Assembly (NCBI RefSeq): GCF_010692325.1
Contig: NZ_JAAHHW010000038.1
Location: 1-34,212, forward strand
Length of the DNA: 34,212 nucleotides
Reading direction: 5' to 3'
From: Moorena sp. SIO3I8
GTDB lineage: Bacteria > Cyanobacteriota > Cyanobacteriia > Cyanobacteriales > Coleofasciculaceae
This document shows positions 17,579 through 25,199 of the stretch, in pieces (position 1 is the stretch's first letter; each line of letters begins with the position of its first letter). Under the pieces are notes generated by a model. It ran no database searches and was not told the origin of the DNA. It saw only the letters and a list, made by a program, of their open reading frames with translations. Both the position numbers and the translations under genes were made by a program.

Positions 17579-18286
17579 TTAAGCAGTTACTAACTGGGGT
17601 TCAGGACGCTTGCTGTTACGAATACCGCTAATGGCCTCTGCGTAATCTGGTGCCTTGAATACAGCTGAGCCAGCCACAATCGCATTCGCTCCGGCTTCTA
17701 GCACTTCCCAGGTATTGTTCACCTTGAGTCCCCCATCAACTTCAATCCAGGGAGAAAGACCACGCTCATCACACATCTGACGCAGTTTGCGGATTTTTGG
17801 CACAACTTCTTTGATAAAGCTTTGACCACCAAAGCCAGGATTGACGCTCATAATCAGGATCAAGTCACAGACTTCTAGGACGTACTCAATTAAATCCAAG
17901 GATGAGGAGGGGTTAAGTACAACACCTGCTTGCTTACCCAATTCTTTAATCTGACAGAGAGTTCGGTGCAGATGGGGTGAAGCGTTGTGTTCAGCATGAA
18001 CGGATATAATATCAGCCCCTGCCTTAGCAAAGTCTGCGACATACTTTTCTGGTTCCACAATCATCAAGTGGACATCCAGTGGCTTTTGGGTAATCGGGCG
18101 AATGGCTTTAACAACTAGAGGACCAATGGTGATGTTAGGGACAAATCTACCATCCATTACATCAACATGAATCCAATCAGCCCCTGCGGCATCCACAGCC
18201 TTAATTTCTTCTCCCAGTCGGCTAAAATCAGCTGACAGGATAGAAGGGGCAATAACAACTTGCTTTTGGGATAGGGTGTTGCTCAT
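17579..18286 (-). CDS. rpe: Ribulose-phosphate 3-epimerase
   Basis: This enzyme interconverts ribulose 5-phosphate and xylulose 5-phosphate in the Calvin cycle and the pentose phosphate pathway. The 235 residues form a classic TIM barrel. Visible blocks are [14 protein letters not shown] (strand 1), [17 protein letters not shown] (metal-binding His and Asp), [29 protein letters not shown] and EVDGGL with the second catalytic Asp. The ATG at 18286 is followed by a short variable N-terminus. Codon use and length are unremarkable. Confidence 0.96.
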   Translation of the reverse strand: MSNTLSQKQVVIAPSILSADFSRLGEEIKAVDAAGADWIHVDVMDGRFVPNITIGPLVVKAIRPITQKPLDVHLMIVEPEKYVADFAKAGADIISVHAEHNASPHLHRTLCQIKELGKQAGVVLNPSSSLDLIEYVLEVCDLILIMSVNPGFGGQSFIKEVVPKIRKLRQMCDERGLSPWIEVDGGLKVNNTWEVLEAGANAIVAGSAVFKAPDYAEAISGIRNSKRPEPQLVTA

Positions 18287-18383
18287 GATTGGAGGTGTTC
18301 TCCTGGAAGCTTATTTTTTAGTATTTTAACAAAATCTTTAGATTTTCCCTAACGAGTTGTTGTGGTGCTGACCTACTTAGTGA

Positions 18384-18420
18384 CCACTGGTCTCGTGACC
18401 AGTGGGCTATAAATCAGCCC
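18384..18420. repeat. Two adjacent hairpins upstream of rpe
   Basis: CCACTGGTC-TCGT-GACCAGTGG (18384-18405) is a perfect 9-bp stem. It overlaps GGGCT/AGCCC (18404-18420), so the two cannot both form fully. They lie between divergent rpe and the CAAD gene. No promoter is obvious. Confidence 0.6.
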
Positions 18421-18559
18421 ATACCTACGGATGCTCACCCCTAGCAGGTCATGATGGAACTTTTGATAACATGGGCAACAGTTAGTCAGTCTGTAATTTT
18501 ATGCAGCTGCCTTGCTCAAACGATAGAATATCCTGCTTTAATAGAATTTTGGAGGAAAT

Positions 18560-19024
18560 ATGGCGTCAAATCCCCAAGCATCTGCATATACTCAGAGCAG
18601 CACCAATGAAACTACCCTGGAGGATGAAAAACAGCTGAAAGTAGACCTCAAAGTTGACAAACCTGGTGCTATAGCCAAACTCACTGCTCCTGAGCCAGGA
18701 CTGACCCAACCGTGGCAGGAATGGTTGCAAACTCTTACAGAAATTTTGTCACAATTGCCGGAATATATCGGCGGATTTGTTAGCAATTACCAAAAACCCT
18801 TGCTTACCGTTGGTCTTTTGCTGGCTGGGTTCATTACTGTTAAGGTCACGTTGGCGGTGCTGGATGCAATTAACGATATTCCCCTGATGGCACCGTTGTT
18901 TGAATTAGTGGGTATTGGCTATACCATCTGGTTTGTAGCTCGTTATCTACTCAAAGTCGAAACACGCCAAGAATTATCAGGGGAGATTCAATCCCTTAAA
19001 GGTCAGTTTATAGCTAAAAAGTGA
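18560..19024 (+). CDS. CAAD-domain (CURT1-like) thylakoid membrane protein
   Basis: The C-terminal half (about residues 60-150) matches the CAAD domain: an amphipathic helix (WQEWLQTLTEILSQLPEYIGG), then two membrane helices (about 78-100 and 108-130). The domain is found fused to cyanobacterial aminoacyl-tRNA synthetases and, alone, in CURT1-like proteins that shape thylakoid membranes. This is the stand-alone form with a polar, acidic N-terminus. The start is certain: GGAGG lies 6 bases before ATG 18560. Confidence 0.9.
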   Translation: MASNPQASAYTQSSTNETTLEDEKQLKVDLKVDKPGAIAKLTAPEPGLTQPWQEWLQTLTEILSQLPEYIGGFVSNYQKPLLTVGLLLAGFITVKVTLAVLDAINDIPLMAPLFELVGIGYTIWFVARYLLKVETRQELSGEIQSLKGQFIAKK

Positions 19025-19070
19025 TATCTAGTTTGGTGGCATTAGCCCTTGTCAGGTGAGGAGTATAAAA

Positions 19071-19114
19071 AATAGGGCATGGACAATTGTCTCAATTGCT
19101 TTCCATGCCCTATT
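19071..19114 (-). terminator. Perfect 12-bp hairpin, terminator in minus orientation
   Basis: AATAGGGCATGG (19071-19082) and its exact reverse complement (19103-19114) enclose a 20-nt loop. On the minus strand the stem runs into a T-tract (plus-strand A-run 19067-19072), so it fits termination of leftward transcripts from hetZ or the mobile-element remnant. The CAAD gene also ends just before it. Confidence 0.65.
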
Positions 19115-19127
19115 CCAGTAAATTAGT

Positions 19128-19517
19128 TTGACTAAATTAGTTTGACACTCCCCGGCCTAAAGGCGCGAGGATTATTTAGAGGAGGTACCCTTTTGGGGCA
19201 TTGCTCGTAACAACTACCAACATGGGGTTGATAGTCCACTTGGCGGTGCCAATTGCCTCTACTCTCTCCGACAGAAATGTCATTGAGTCTACTTTTTTTT
19301 TGAAGTACTTTGATTCGCTTTCCGAAAAGACTCTTGCGTGGCATTGGGCTGGAATTGGAGTCTTAGACCGAGTCCCCATTTCGAGTAACTACCATTTAAC
19401 CAACGCGTCCCACTGCTGGGAGTTTCACCCTTCCTTTTCCCTTCATTGCGTTTTATGAAATTATAGCACAAAGCCGTCCTAGAAGGACGGGGTTTCAGAC
19501 CCATTTTTTTTTGATGA
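19128..19517 (-). mobile_element. Deletion derivative of an IS200/IS605-like element
   Basis: The ends look like IS200/IS605-type subterminal hairpins: CCGTCCT-AGA-AGGACGG (19474-19490) at one side, and a GCCT-AA-AGGC stem inside a CTCCCCGG/GCGAGG context (about 19149-19170) at the other. Minus-strand frames inside contain fragments but no catalytic TnpA or TnpB motifs. Protein coding is therefore lost, though the 3' part could still encode a TnpB guide RNA. The 12-mer CAGTAAATTAGT flanks the unit exactly (19116-19127 and 19518-19529). That is unusual, because IS200/IS605 elements do not make target duplications. Confidence 0.55.
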
Positions 19518-19625
19518 CAGTAAATTAGTGTTTTTTTGCTGTAGCTCCTTGTAGCTATACTAATTAATACCTATCACTTATTGATCAATAATTAGCGCGA
19601 TTGATTGGATAATAAAATTCAAACC

Positions 19626-20816
19626 TCAACTTGCCGAAGCACTGCGCAGGGCTTGAGCTGCTAGATAGAGTTTGTTCCATTCACCCATCACCTGGTTAGT
19701 TCTCCAGTTAAGATCGTTAGCGATCGCTTCGAAGGTATGACCAGCTTTCATCTTATCCAGCAACTGCTGTTGTTCAGGGGTCAGTTTTTGCTGATATTCT
19801 TGCCATTGCCTTGGGGTTAGTCCAAACCTGTGCTCAGTGTAGGATGTTTCCAGCCAACTGGCTACTAAGTCTGGCTGGCCTTTTACCCCATTGATGGAAA
19901 AGACACGAATGGCATGGTAGCTAATTTTTTCCCGTAGACGATAGACCTTCTTGATCGGCCAATTTAGGCGACGAGCGATCGCCTCTTGAGATTGACCTTG
20001 CAAGTAAAGTCGCAGCCATTGGGCCGCCTCAGACCCTAAGTTTTTCTCTAAGTAAGCCTCAAATTCCTTAGATACGGACATCCTTAGGCTTTGTTTGTCT
20101 TCCCAAGCCTGCTTATGTTGATAATTAGTAATGGCTTGGTTATCCAATAGACTTACTGGGGCATCGGTTTCCCCTTCCGGGTTGATTGACTCTGACACTA
20201 AACGTACCATGTCTCCTTCTGGCACATGGGTCATACCGCCACGTTGAGACCGACGCAGAAAGTTGACAAACCGATAGACAACTAAGGGCTGGTTGCGAAT
20301 CGGGCGCAGACAATACTCTTCAAGAGTAGTTAATAATAAAGCATTGCGCAGCGGTTCTTCCTTGGTACATTGTCTAATCCAGGCAATTTGCTTTTGGATA
20401 TAGCGATCGCTATTTAATAATTCCTGAATCACTTCTTGGAGAACATCCACCACAGCCCTTTGGCGATCGCGACTTAGGGACACCCAAGTGCGGATTTTAT
20501 TGCGTAAGGTAACTAGACTAGCTAAGCGGGTGGTCAAATTGCGATAGCAACGTTCTGGTGGCACGCCCAAGTAACGCTGTTGCAAAATTCTGTAACGATA
20601 CTCCATTGCTTGGACAGCGATTACCAGTTTGCTCTGAGTGAGAGTGTCAAACCCCTCTTTATCTTCTCCAATTAACCACTGTACAATACTGGAGCTGGTG
20701 GCTGGATTTTGGTTGGGACAGTCACTCAACAAGCGCGACTGCCATTCTCTTTCCAGTTTATCCGCCAACTTTGCCATGACATTGCACTCCTTGGATCCCT
20801 GTTTTAAAGTTTGCAT
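19626..20816 (-). CDS. hetZ: Heterocyst differentiation regulator HetZ
   Basis: HetZ is a DNA-binding regulator that acts early in Anabaena heterocyst development together with HetR, PatU3 and HetP; it is also conserved in filamentous species without heterocysts. The 396 residues fit the family. Conserved blocks are LQQRYLGVPPERCYRNL, LRNKIRTWVSLSRDRQRAVV, VYRFVNFLRRSQRGGMTHVP, and a helix-turn-helix-like LQGQSQEAIARRLNWPIKKV. A second similar block, KAGHTFEAIANDLNWRTNQV, lies near the C-terminus. ATG 20816 is supported by GGAGGG about 6 bases upstream; Met14 is an alternative. No hetR, patU or hetP lies in this window. Confidence 0.9.
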   Translation of the reverse strand: MQTLKQGSKECNVMAKLADKLEREWQSRLLSDCPNQNPATSSSIVQWLIGEDKEGFDTLTQSKLVIAVQAMEYRYRILQQRYLGVPPERCYRNLTTRLASLVTLRNKIRTWVSLSRDRQRAVVDVLQEVIQELLNSDRYIQKQIAWIRQCTKEEPLRNALLLTTLEEYCLRPIRNQPLVVYRFVNFLRRSQRGGMTHVPEGDMVRLVSESINPEGETDAPVSLLDNQAITNYQHKQAWEDKQSLRMSVSKEFEAYLEKNLGSEAAQWLRLYLQGQSQEAIARRLNWPIKKVYRLREKISYHAIRVFSINGVKGQPDLVASWLETSYTEHRFGLTPRQWQEYQQKLTPEQQQLLDKMKAGHTFEAIANDLNWRTNQVMGEWNKLYLAAQALRSASAS

Positions 20817-21174
20817 GACAACCCTCCCTGTTTCTACTCACTCGAAGTGGGTAGTGACTGCTTTCTATTTGACCACTAATTTCTAGGTATTGGAAGTGAT
20901 CAAACTCCCATAACTACGCTTACGAAAGTCACACCAGTAGGATGATAGATAGCACGCCTGTCTGGAGATCTAGATCCTCTTTTAGATGTGTTCTAGATCA
21001 CAAGCCCTAAATAGACTTCTGGGACATCCAGCAAGTTTTAGCTTCGTAAACTAGGGTAAGCACCACTATTTAGATATCACTGAGAATGATATGAATTATG
21101 CTGATAGCAGCCAATTGATATACCGTCACAGTATCTTCATAAGTATTTATCAAGCTTTTAGTTTAAAGGTGTTT

Positions 21175-21332
21175 CACCAGGGTAAACGCATCTTGTTGGG
21201 TAAGCGGGGGTAGTTCTCAATAAACCTAGCCTTATTGTGCTTATTGACAATTATTTTTATACATATAGTGTTTATTTAATTTGAAAAACACTATATATAG
21301 GATTGAAAAAATTAGATGGGTTTACCCTGGGT
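21175..21332. repeat. Nested inverted repeats upstream of hetZ
   Basis: CACCAGGGTAAAC-GCATCT (about 21175-21193) is nearly perfectly complementary to AGATGGGTTTACCCTGG (about 21312-21331). Inside, ATATAGTGTTT (21263-21273) is exactly complementary to 21286-21296 with a 12-nt loop. The block sits about 360 bases upstream of hetZ in a gene-free stretch (20817-21805). GTGTTTCAC also occurs as a direct repeat at both outer arms. Confidence 0.65.
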
Positions 21333-21805
21333 GTTTCACTGATTCGTCTACCCTGATAATCTAACCCTGACGATTTAGCTGAGTACACCCGATATCCCGG
21401 TAGCTCTTGACCTTAGGGATTACTATTTAACATACCTTCTTGAATCAGAGGAAATGCTCATACCTAATATTGAATATATCAGAAAACGCCCATCAGATCA
21501 GCTAACTTGATGCTGAAACAGGCACCCTGGGAATTTTACACAGGTTGGAATTACCGCTGTGCCTATGAATTCTATCCTCCAAGCTAGTCAACTGCTAATA
21601 GGTAAATCAGGAGTTCCCCATAGACAGTATATCCACCCAGACCTATCAAACGTCTGTAATTCTGATATCCCCGTTCGCCGTTGGCGGTTACCTATTGGCT
21701 AAAACCTTAATTTTTCCTTTCAGCTGGGTAAGTCCTGACTGTTTTGAGAGGGGAAACCTGATATCTTGATAAAGATGTTTTGATAACTATATTTCTTGAT
21801 TAAGC

Positions 21806-22102
21806 ATGTCTGACCCATTTTCTCCTGAGGTAAGCGATCGCATTTGTAAGCACATGAACGATGATCATGCTGATGCTGTGGCACTGTATGCTCAGACTTT
21901 CGGCAATTCCCCGGATACAGAAGAAGCAGAAATGGTTTCGATTGATGCTCAAGGCATGAATATAATCACAAAAGTCAAGGGGGAGTCTTCCACTGTGCGC
22001 ATCAGGTTTGATCATGAACTTAAAGATTCTGAAGATGCTCACTACACCTTAATTGACATGATCAAACAGGCAAGGCAGTCAGTAACCAACCTGAAGGGGT
22101 GA
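21806..22102 (+). CDS. DUF2470 domain protein
   Basis: The 98-residue protein is a single DUF2470 domain. It begins with SDRICKHMNDDHADAVALYA, the HMNxDH signature, and ends with the tetrapyrrole-type RIRFDHELKDSEDAH. The domain occurs at the C-terminus of HugZ/pyridoxamine-oxidase-like heme proteins and alone in cyanobacteria and plastids, where it is linked to heme or tetrapyrrole binding. A stand-alone form this short probably binds a ligand rather than acting as an enzyme. It overlaps the foot of the hairpin that ends its transcript. Confidence 0.85.
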   Translation: MSDPFSPEVSDRICKHMNDDHADAVALYAQTFGNSPDTEEAEMVSIDAQGMNIITKVKGESSTVRIRFDHELKDSEDAHYTLIDMIKQARQSVTNLKG

Positions 22103-22134
22103 CAAGCAGCAATGAAGCGCCTTGTTGTCACCCC
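22096..22134. terminator. Hairpin between DUF2470 gene and hsp20
   Basis: GGGGTGACA (22096-22104) pairs with TGTCACCCC (22126-22134). The stem overlaps the DUF2470 stop codon. No T-run follows, but the convergent position fits a bidirectional terminator. The sequence belongs to the same dispersed family as the ends of 7381-7612. Confidence 0.6.
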
Positions 22135-22179
22135 CTCAGGTCACCAACTTTCACCTTAGAAAAGGTTGAAGATTCAAGC

Positions 22180-22581
22180 TTACCCTTTAGGCAGGGTGAG
22201 TTTGAGCATGCCGTTATGATATTCAGCTTCAACCTGATTTCTGTTAATCTTGGCTGGTATTGGAATAACCCGTTTGAATTTCCCATAGCGTAGTTCCGAG
22301 CGTACCATACCTATTGCTTTAGTCCTAGCTGCTGACTGGCGCTCGCCACTGATGCAAACAGAGTCTTCCGTGAGTTCAACATCAAGGTCTTTGGCTTCCA
22401 TGCCTGGAATTTCTAGTCTCAGGTAAACGGCTTTAGGAGTTTCCTCGATCTCTGCATAGGGCATAAACGTCATCCCTGGAAATCCTCCCTCGTCGCTATT
22501 CATGAAATGGGTGAGTCGGCGGTTGAGTTCCCGATGCACACTTTCTAGATCTGGCAGATGTTCCGAACGAGTAATAGCCAT
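22180..22581 (-). CDS. Small heat-shock protein Hsp20, C-terminus probably lost by frameshift
   Basis: This is an alpha-crystallin-type chaperone that binds unfolding proteins. The crystallin domain runs from about residue 40 to the end (PYAEIEETPKAVYLRLEIPG, CISGERQ, GKFKRVIPIPAKI, GMLKLTLPKG). ATG 22581 is chosen because GGAG lies upstream; the longer frame starts with TTG. The protein stops directly after LTLPKG, where relatives continue about 10-20 residues with an IxI/VxV motif for oligomer assembly. Skipping one G in GGG (22183-22185) opens another 17 codons, giving KLESSTFSKVKVGDLRG, whose KVKV fits that motif. A one-base insertion is the simplest explanation. Confidence 0.88.
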   Translation of the reverse strand: MAITRSEHLPDLESVHRELNRRLTHFMNSDEGGFPGMTFMPYAEIEETPKAVYLRLEIPGMEAKDLDVELTEDSVCISGERQSAARTKAIGMVRSELRYGKFKRVIPIPAKINRNQVEAEYHNGMLKLTLPKG

Positions 22582-22727
22582 TATGGTTATCTCCAACTAT
22601 CCAGTTTTTTTACCTTCACCTCTAATTTCCGCCCAGTTTATTGTTGCCCAACTAGCCACACTCTAGATAGAAGAAAGTTCCAGACTGGCAGGAATTGATT
22701 CACAGAAAATCTTAGGATGTTTGGAAG

Positions 22728-22749
22728 CCCCGTCTATGCACAAGCGGGG
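22728..22749. other. GC hairpin upstream of hsp20
   Basis: CCCCG (22728-22732) and CGGGG (22745-22749) form a small stem about 150 bases upstream of hsp20. It lies in a gene-free region (22582-23628) that otherwise holds short repeats. Confidence 0.35.
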
Positions 22750-22803
22750 TCCTTACTTTAGTATCTGATTTTACTGTTTGGGCTGCGGTGAGCAGATGTT
22801 ACT

Positions 22804-22866
22804 CTTTTGAGATCTACTTTTTTGAGATCTATCTATTTTTGAGATCTATCTATTTTTTGAGATCTA
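22804..22866. repeat. Four GAGATCTA repeats in T-rich DNA
   Basis: GAGATCTA occurs at 22809, 22824, 22841 and 22859, separated by CTATTTTT-type tracts (spacing 15, 17 and 18). Further on, AATTTAATATTTTTAATACT-type DNA is duplicated (about 22947-22980) and ATACGCCATAGGGA is duplicated (about 23081-23110). Confidence 0.8.
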
Positions 22867-23263
22867 ATTATGAGTATTTATTTCTAATAATCCTATTATA
22901 ACTAAATCTTATAAAAACTGCTGGACCCTTTGACAAACTTGTTTAATATTTTTAATACTAATTTAATATTTTTAATACTTAGAGCCTTGATTAAACACTC
23001 TATCATGGCCTAATTAGCTATTTATGCATCAAGACAGGGAATAAGCAACTTGGGATCAGGGAACTTCGGCTCAGGAGACAATACGCCATAGGGAATACGC
23101 CATAGGGAATACGCCAAAAATACTGTGTATCTCATTAATATGAGAAGCGCTCAATGAAATAGTCACAAATTTCCACAAATGCCTAAAATCAGGGATCCTG
23201 TCACTTGTCTCTGGCAGAGAAAACTAGAGAAATGCGATGCTCCAAAAGGGTCGCTGCGGGATT

Positions 23264-23305
23264 GGCCTACGGCCACGCTACGCGATTGACCGTAGGTCAC
23301 GCTAC
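23264..23305. repeat. Dispersed GRCCGTAGGYCACGCTAC repeat
   Basis: Two tandem variants occur: GGCCTACGGCCACGCTAC (23264-23281) and GACCGTAGGTCACGCTAC (23288-23305). The second, with its flank, recurs inverted at 33709-33729 with 20 of 21 matches. Such units are abundant in Moorena-type genomes; that comparison is from memory. Confidence 0.75.
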
Positions 23306-23658
23306 TTGAGGAGCAACTAGGGTTGAGATTCCAGGGTAAACGCCTCGTAATTTGTATCAACAGTTACATAAAAAAAATCTACAATAGTATCAAAAATCTA
23401 TAATCGACCGGTTGATTGTCAACAAGCCCGAAACATTGCTCAATTATTTGCCGTGTTATCCTTGGTGGATTTGATATCAAGTCAGGTTGAATACCCATAA
23501 TTAGAGGGAGGGTGATACCCACCCCTAACCCCTCCCAGGAGGGGAATATGGGGAGATGGGGAGATTTTTATTAAGGGTAATTATCCCGATCATGATATGA
23601 GAGATCTGGAAATTCTCGTTGCGTAAGCGGTAGTGATACACAAGTAGTGATAGCCTAA

Positions 23659-23874
23659 TCAACCCGACAAACACTTATTATAGTGATGAATAAAATTCCA
23701 AATAGCTCCTAAGTGATTTTCTATTTTTTTTGAAAATGACAAAGTTTTTCTTACCAGACGACTAATCCTTTGTCTTAAAGTATTATTTAATTTTTCAATA
23801 TGATTAGTTTTACCAGTTTTTTTTGCTACTGGTTTGTGACGTTTCTTTGGTCTTACTGTTCTTGATGCAGTCGC
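23659..23874 (-). pseudogene. IS1-family transposase, C-terminal fragment
   Basis: The 71 codons read KTGKTNHIEKLNNTLRQRIS, then LVRKTLSFSKKIENHLGAIW and FIHHYN. This is the conserved end of IS1-type (InsB-like) transposases, including the catalytic Glu in the IENHLGA region. An in-frame TGA lies just upstream (23875-23877), where the repeat-like sequence begins, so the 5' half is missing or scrambled. Confidence 0.75.
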
Positions 23875-23963
23875 TCATGGTTTGAATTTACCGTAAGATA
23901 GGGTCGCCTTATTAAAAAATATTTAACCCTTTTCTGCATAACCTGCTAACTATAAAGGCTCCA

Positions 23964-24086
23964 CTATCTAAGGTTTTGTCTCCGGGGGAAACCCCCTGTT
24001 CCCTTGCTGCATCGCTTTTTAACTGTTCGCTCACAGTTGCAGTAAGGGCAATTGGGTCGCGTTATTAAATCTGAGACTGTATTCAT
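23964..24086 (-). pseudogene. IS1-family transposase, N-terminal zinc-finger fragment
   Basis: The frame starts at ATG 24084-24086 and gives 40 residues, including RPNCPYCNCERTVKK. This is the CPxC finger that opens cyanobacterial IS1-type transposases. It then runs into a C-S-K-G-T-G-G-F-P stretch that is translated repeat DNA and stops at 23964-23966. It belongs with the fragment at 23659-23874. Confidence 0.55.
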
Positions 24087-24341
24087 TGTTATGATGGTGT
24101 ATTGATCACTAACATTTTTGTTAATAATAAAAATTTAGCAGTTTTCTAAAGATTATTTAATCATTATTTCTGATTACTTAGATAAGTATACCTAATTAAT
24201 TGATAGTCAAATTCCTATATTTTTTCAAAACAAAATGCCTTATTTAAAAATTTAATGTTGCATCACTACTTATTTATCACTACCTAAATTTGGAAGATTG
24301 CTACTAAATCACCTATCAAAAATATCTATAACAGTGCTTAG

Positions 24342-24959
24342 TTAAATAAAAAAAAACAATACACTGTTTACCCAGTTTGTCTTTACTATTATCATCGGGC
24401 TTATTACCTCTGTGCCTTTGGTCAAAGACCTGAGCGAACTGAAAACCAACCGCCCTTGGGATGGTATAACTACCGTTTAGAACGAATAACCGAATTCAAA
24501 AAATTGTCTTGGGATACTCCCAATTTCCCTTGGTCAAAATCAGAAATTATTAACCATACCGAAAAATACAGTACTGATTATATTCAACAATAATTACACT
24601 CTGCTTATGGCTTTGATTTCTATGAAAAATCCCGTTTAATGCTCCTCCGTTTTGATGCAAATTTTGCCCAACACTACATCTAAAAATCCTTCCGTAATCC
24701 CACCTTTGATAAACTCGATAGCTATCAATATGCTAAAGCTTTAGCTGATAAACTCCACAATATTCGTTCACTTCTTGCTGATTGCCACAGAGAAGGGGAA
24801 CAAGTTTGGCAAAAGTTTACAGGTGGTAAAGAGGGCACCCTTTGGTTTTATCAGAGCTTACTCAAAGTTTATCAGGAAAAACGTTCGGATTTTTTGACCC
24901 AGGAATTGGCCAGATTAATTTCTCAACTAGAAGTTATTGCCCTCCGCCGGTGGGAATAG
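24342..24959 (+). pseudogene. Decayed gene resembling TIGR03985-family CRISPR-associated protein
   Basis: One frame is open from 24342 to the TAG at 24957-24959, except for two TAA codons at 24591-24593 and 24681-24683. The first part reads VYPVCLYYYHRAYYLCAFGQ, GWYNYRLERI, LSWDTP, AYGFDFYEKSRLMLLRFD and FAQHYI. From memory this follows the order of motifs in the TIGR03985 family, found near type III CRISPR loci in cyanobacteria. The last about 75 codons (KALADKLHNIRSLLADCHRE, WFYQSLLKVYQEKRSDFL) I cannot assign; they may come from a deletion fusion. No start codon is present. The 5' end lies about 65 bases from the IS1 remnant, which may have removed it. No CRISPR array is nearby. Confidence 0.6.
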
Positions 24960-25077
24960 GGAATAGGGAAACAGAGGGAGGTGTGGGAAGTGTGGCGAGT
25001 GTGATCTAATTTGCGTTTGAATACTTACTTTATAGCGATTCTCATATTAATGACGTACACAGGATTTTTTCCCTATT

Positions 25078-25188
25078 GCCTATTGCTAGCTTGCCTATTG
25101 CCTGTTCCCTATTGCCTATTGCTAGCTTGCCTATTGCCTATTCCGGTGATCCGCTGTTCCCTATTCCGGTGATCCGCTGTTCCCTAAG
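25078..25188. repeat. Direct repeats of CCTATTGC and ATTCCGGTGATCCGCTGTTCCC type
   Basis: A roughly 25-base unit containing CCTATTGCTAGCTTGCCTAT occurs twice (about 25078 and 25114). A 22-base unit (starting ATTCCGGTGATCCG) occurs twice just after. Upstream, 25032-25075 resembles the end of the element at 2935-3077 (TATAGCGATT, then ACGTACACAGGATTTTT). No gene lies in 24960-25199. Confidence 0.75.
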
Positions 25189-25199
25189 AAGCATTCTAC

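Larger units (their letters stand above)
23629..24277 (-). mobile_element. Decayed IS1-family insertion sequence
   Basis: The ends form about 24-bp imperfect terminal inverted repeats. GGTAGTGATA begins the left end at about 23629, and AAGTAGTGAT follows inside; the same pattern is inverted at about 24253-24277. The ends resemble those of IS1. Inside are an N-terminal zinc-finger fragment and a C-terminal DDE-transposase fragment, both minus strand. They are separated by unrelated repeat-like DNA (GGGGGAAACCCCC at about 23984 and the GAGCGACTGCATCAAG motif at about 23861-23876). The length, about 650 bp, is below the 768 bp of IS1. I see no clear target duplication. Confidence 0.7.

Noticed and set aside
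23163-23360. 65-codon minus-strand frame
   Set aside because: Its YGQSRSVAVGQSRSD sequence is the translated dispersed repeat at 23264-23305.
24591-24683. Stop-codon reassignment (TAA as Gln) in the CRISPR-associated frame
   Set aside because: Other genes in the window use TAA as a normal stop (for example pstC, pstS and hsp20), so decay is far more likely.
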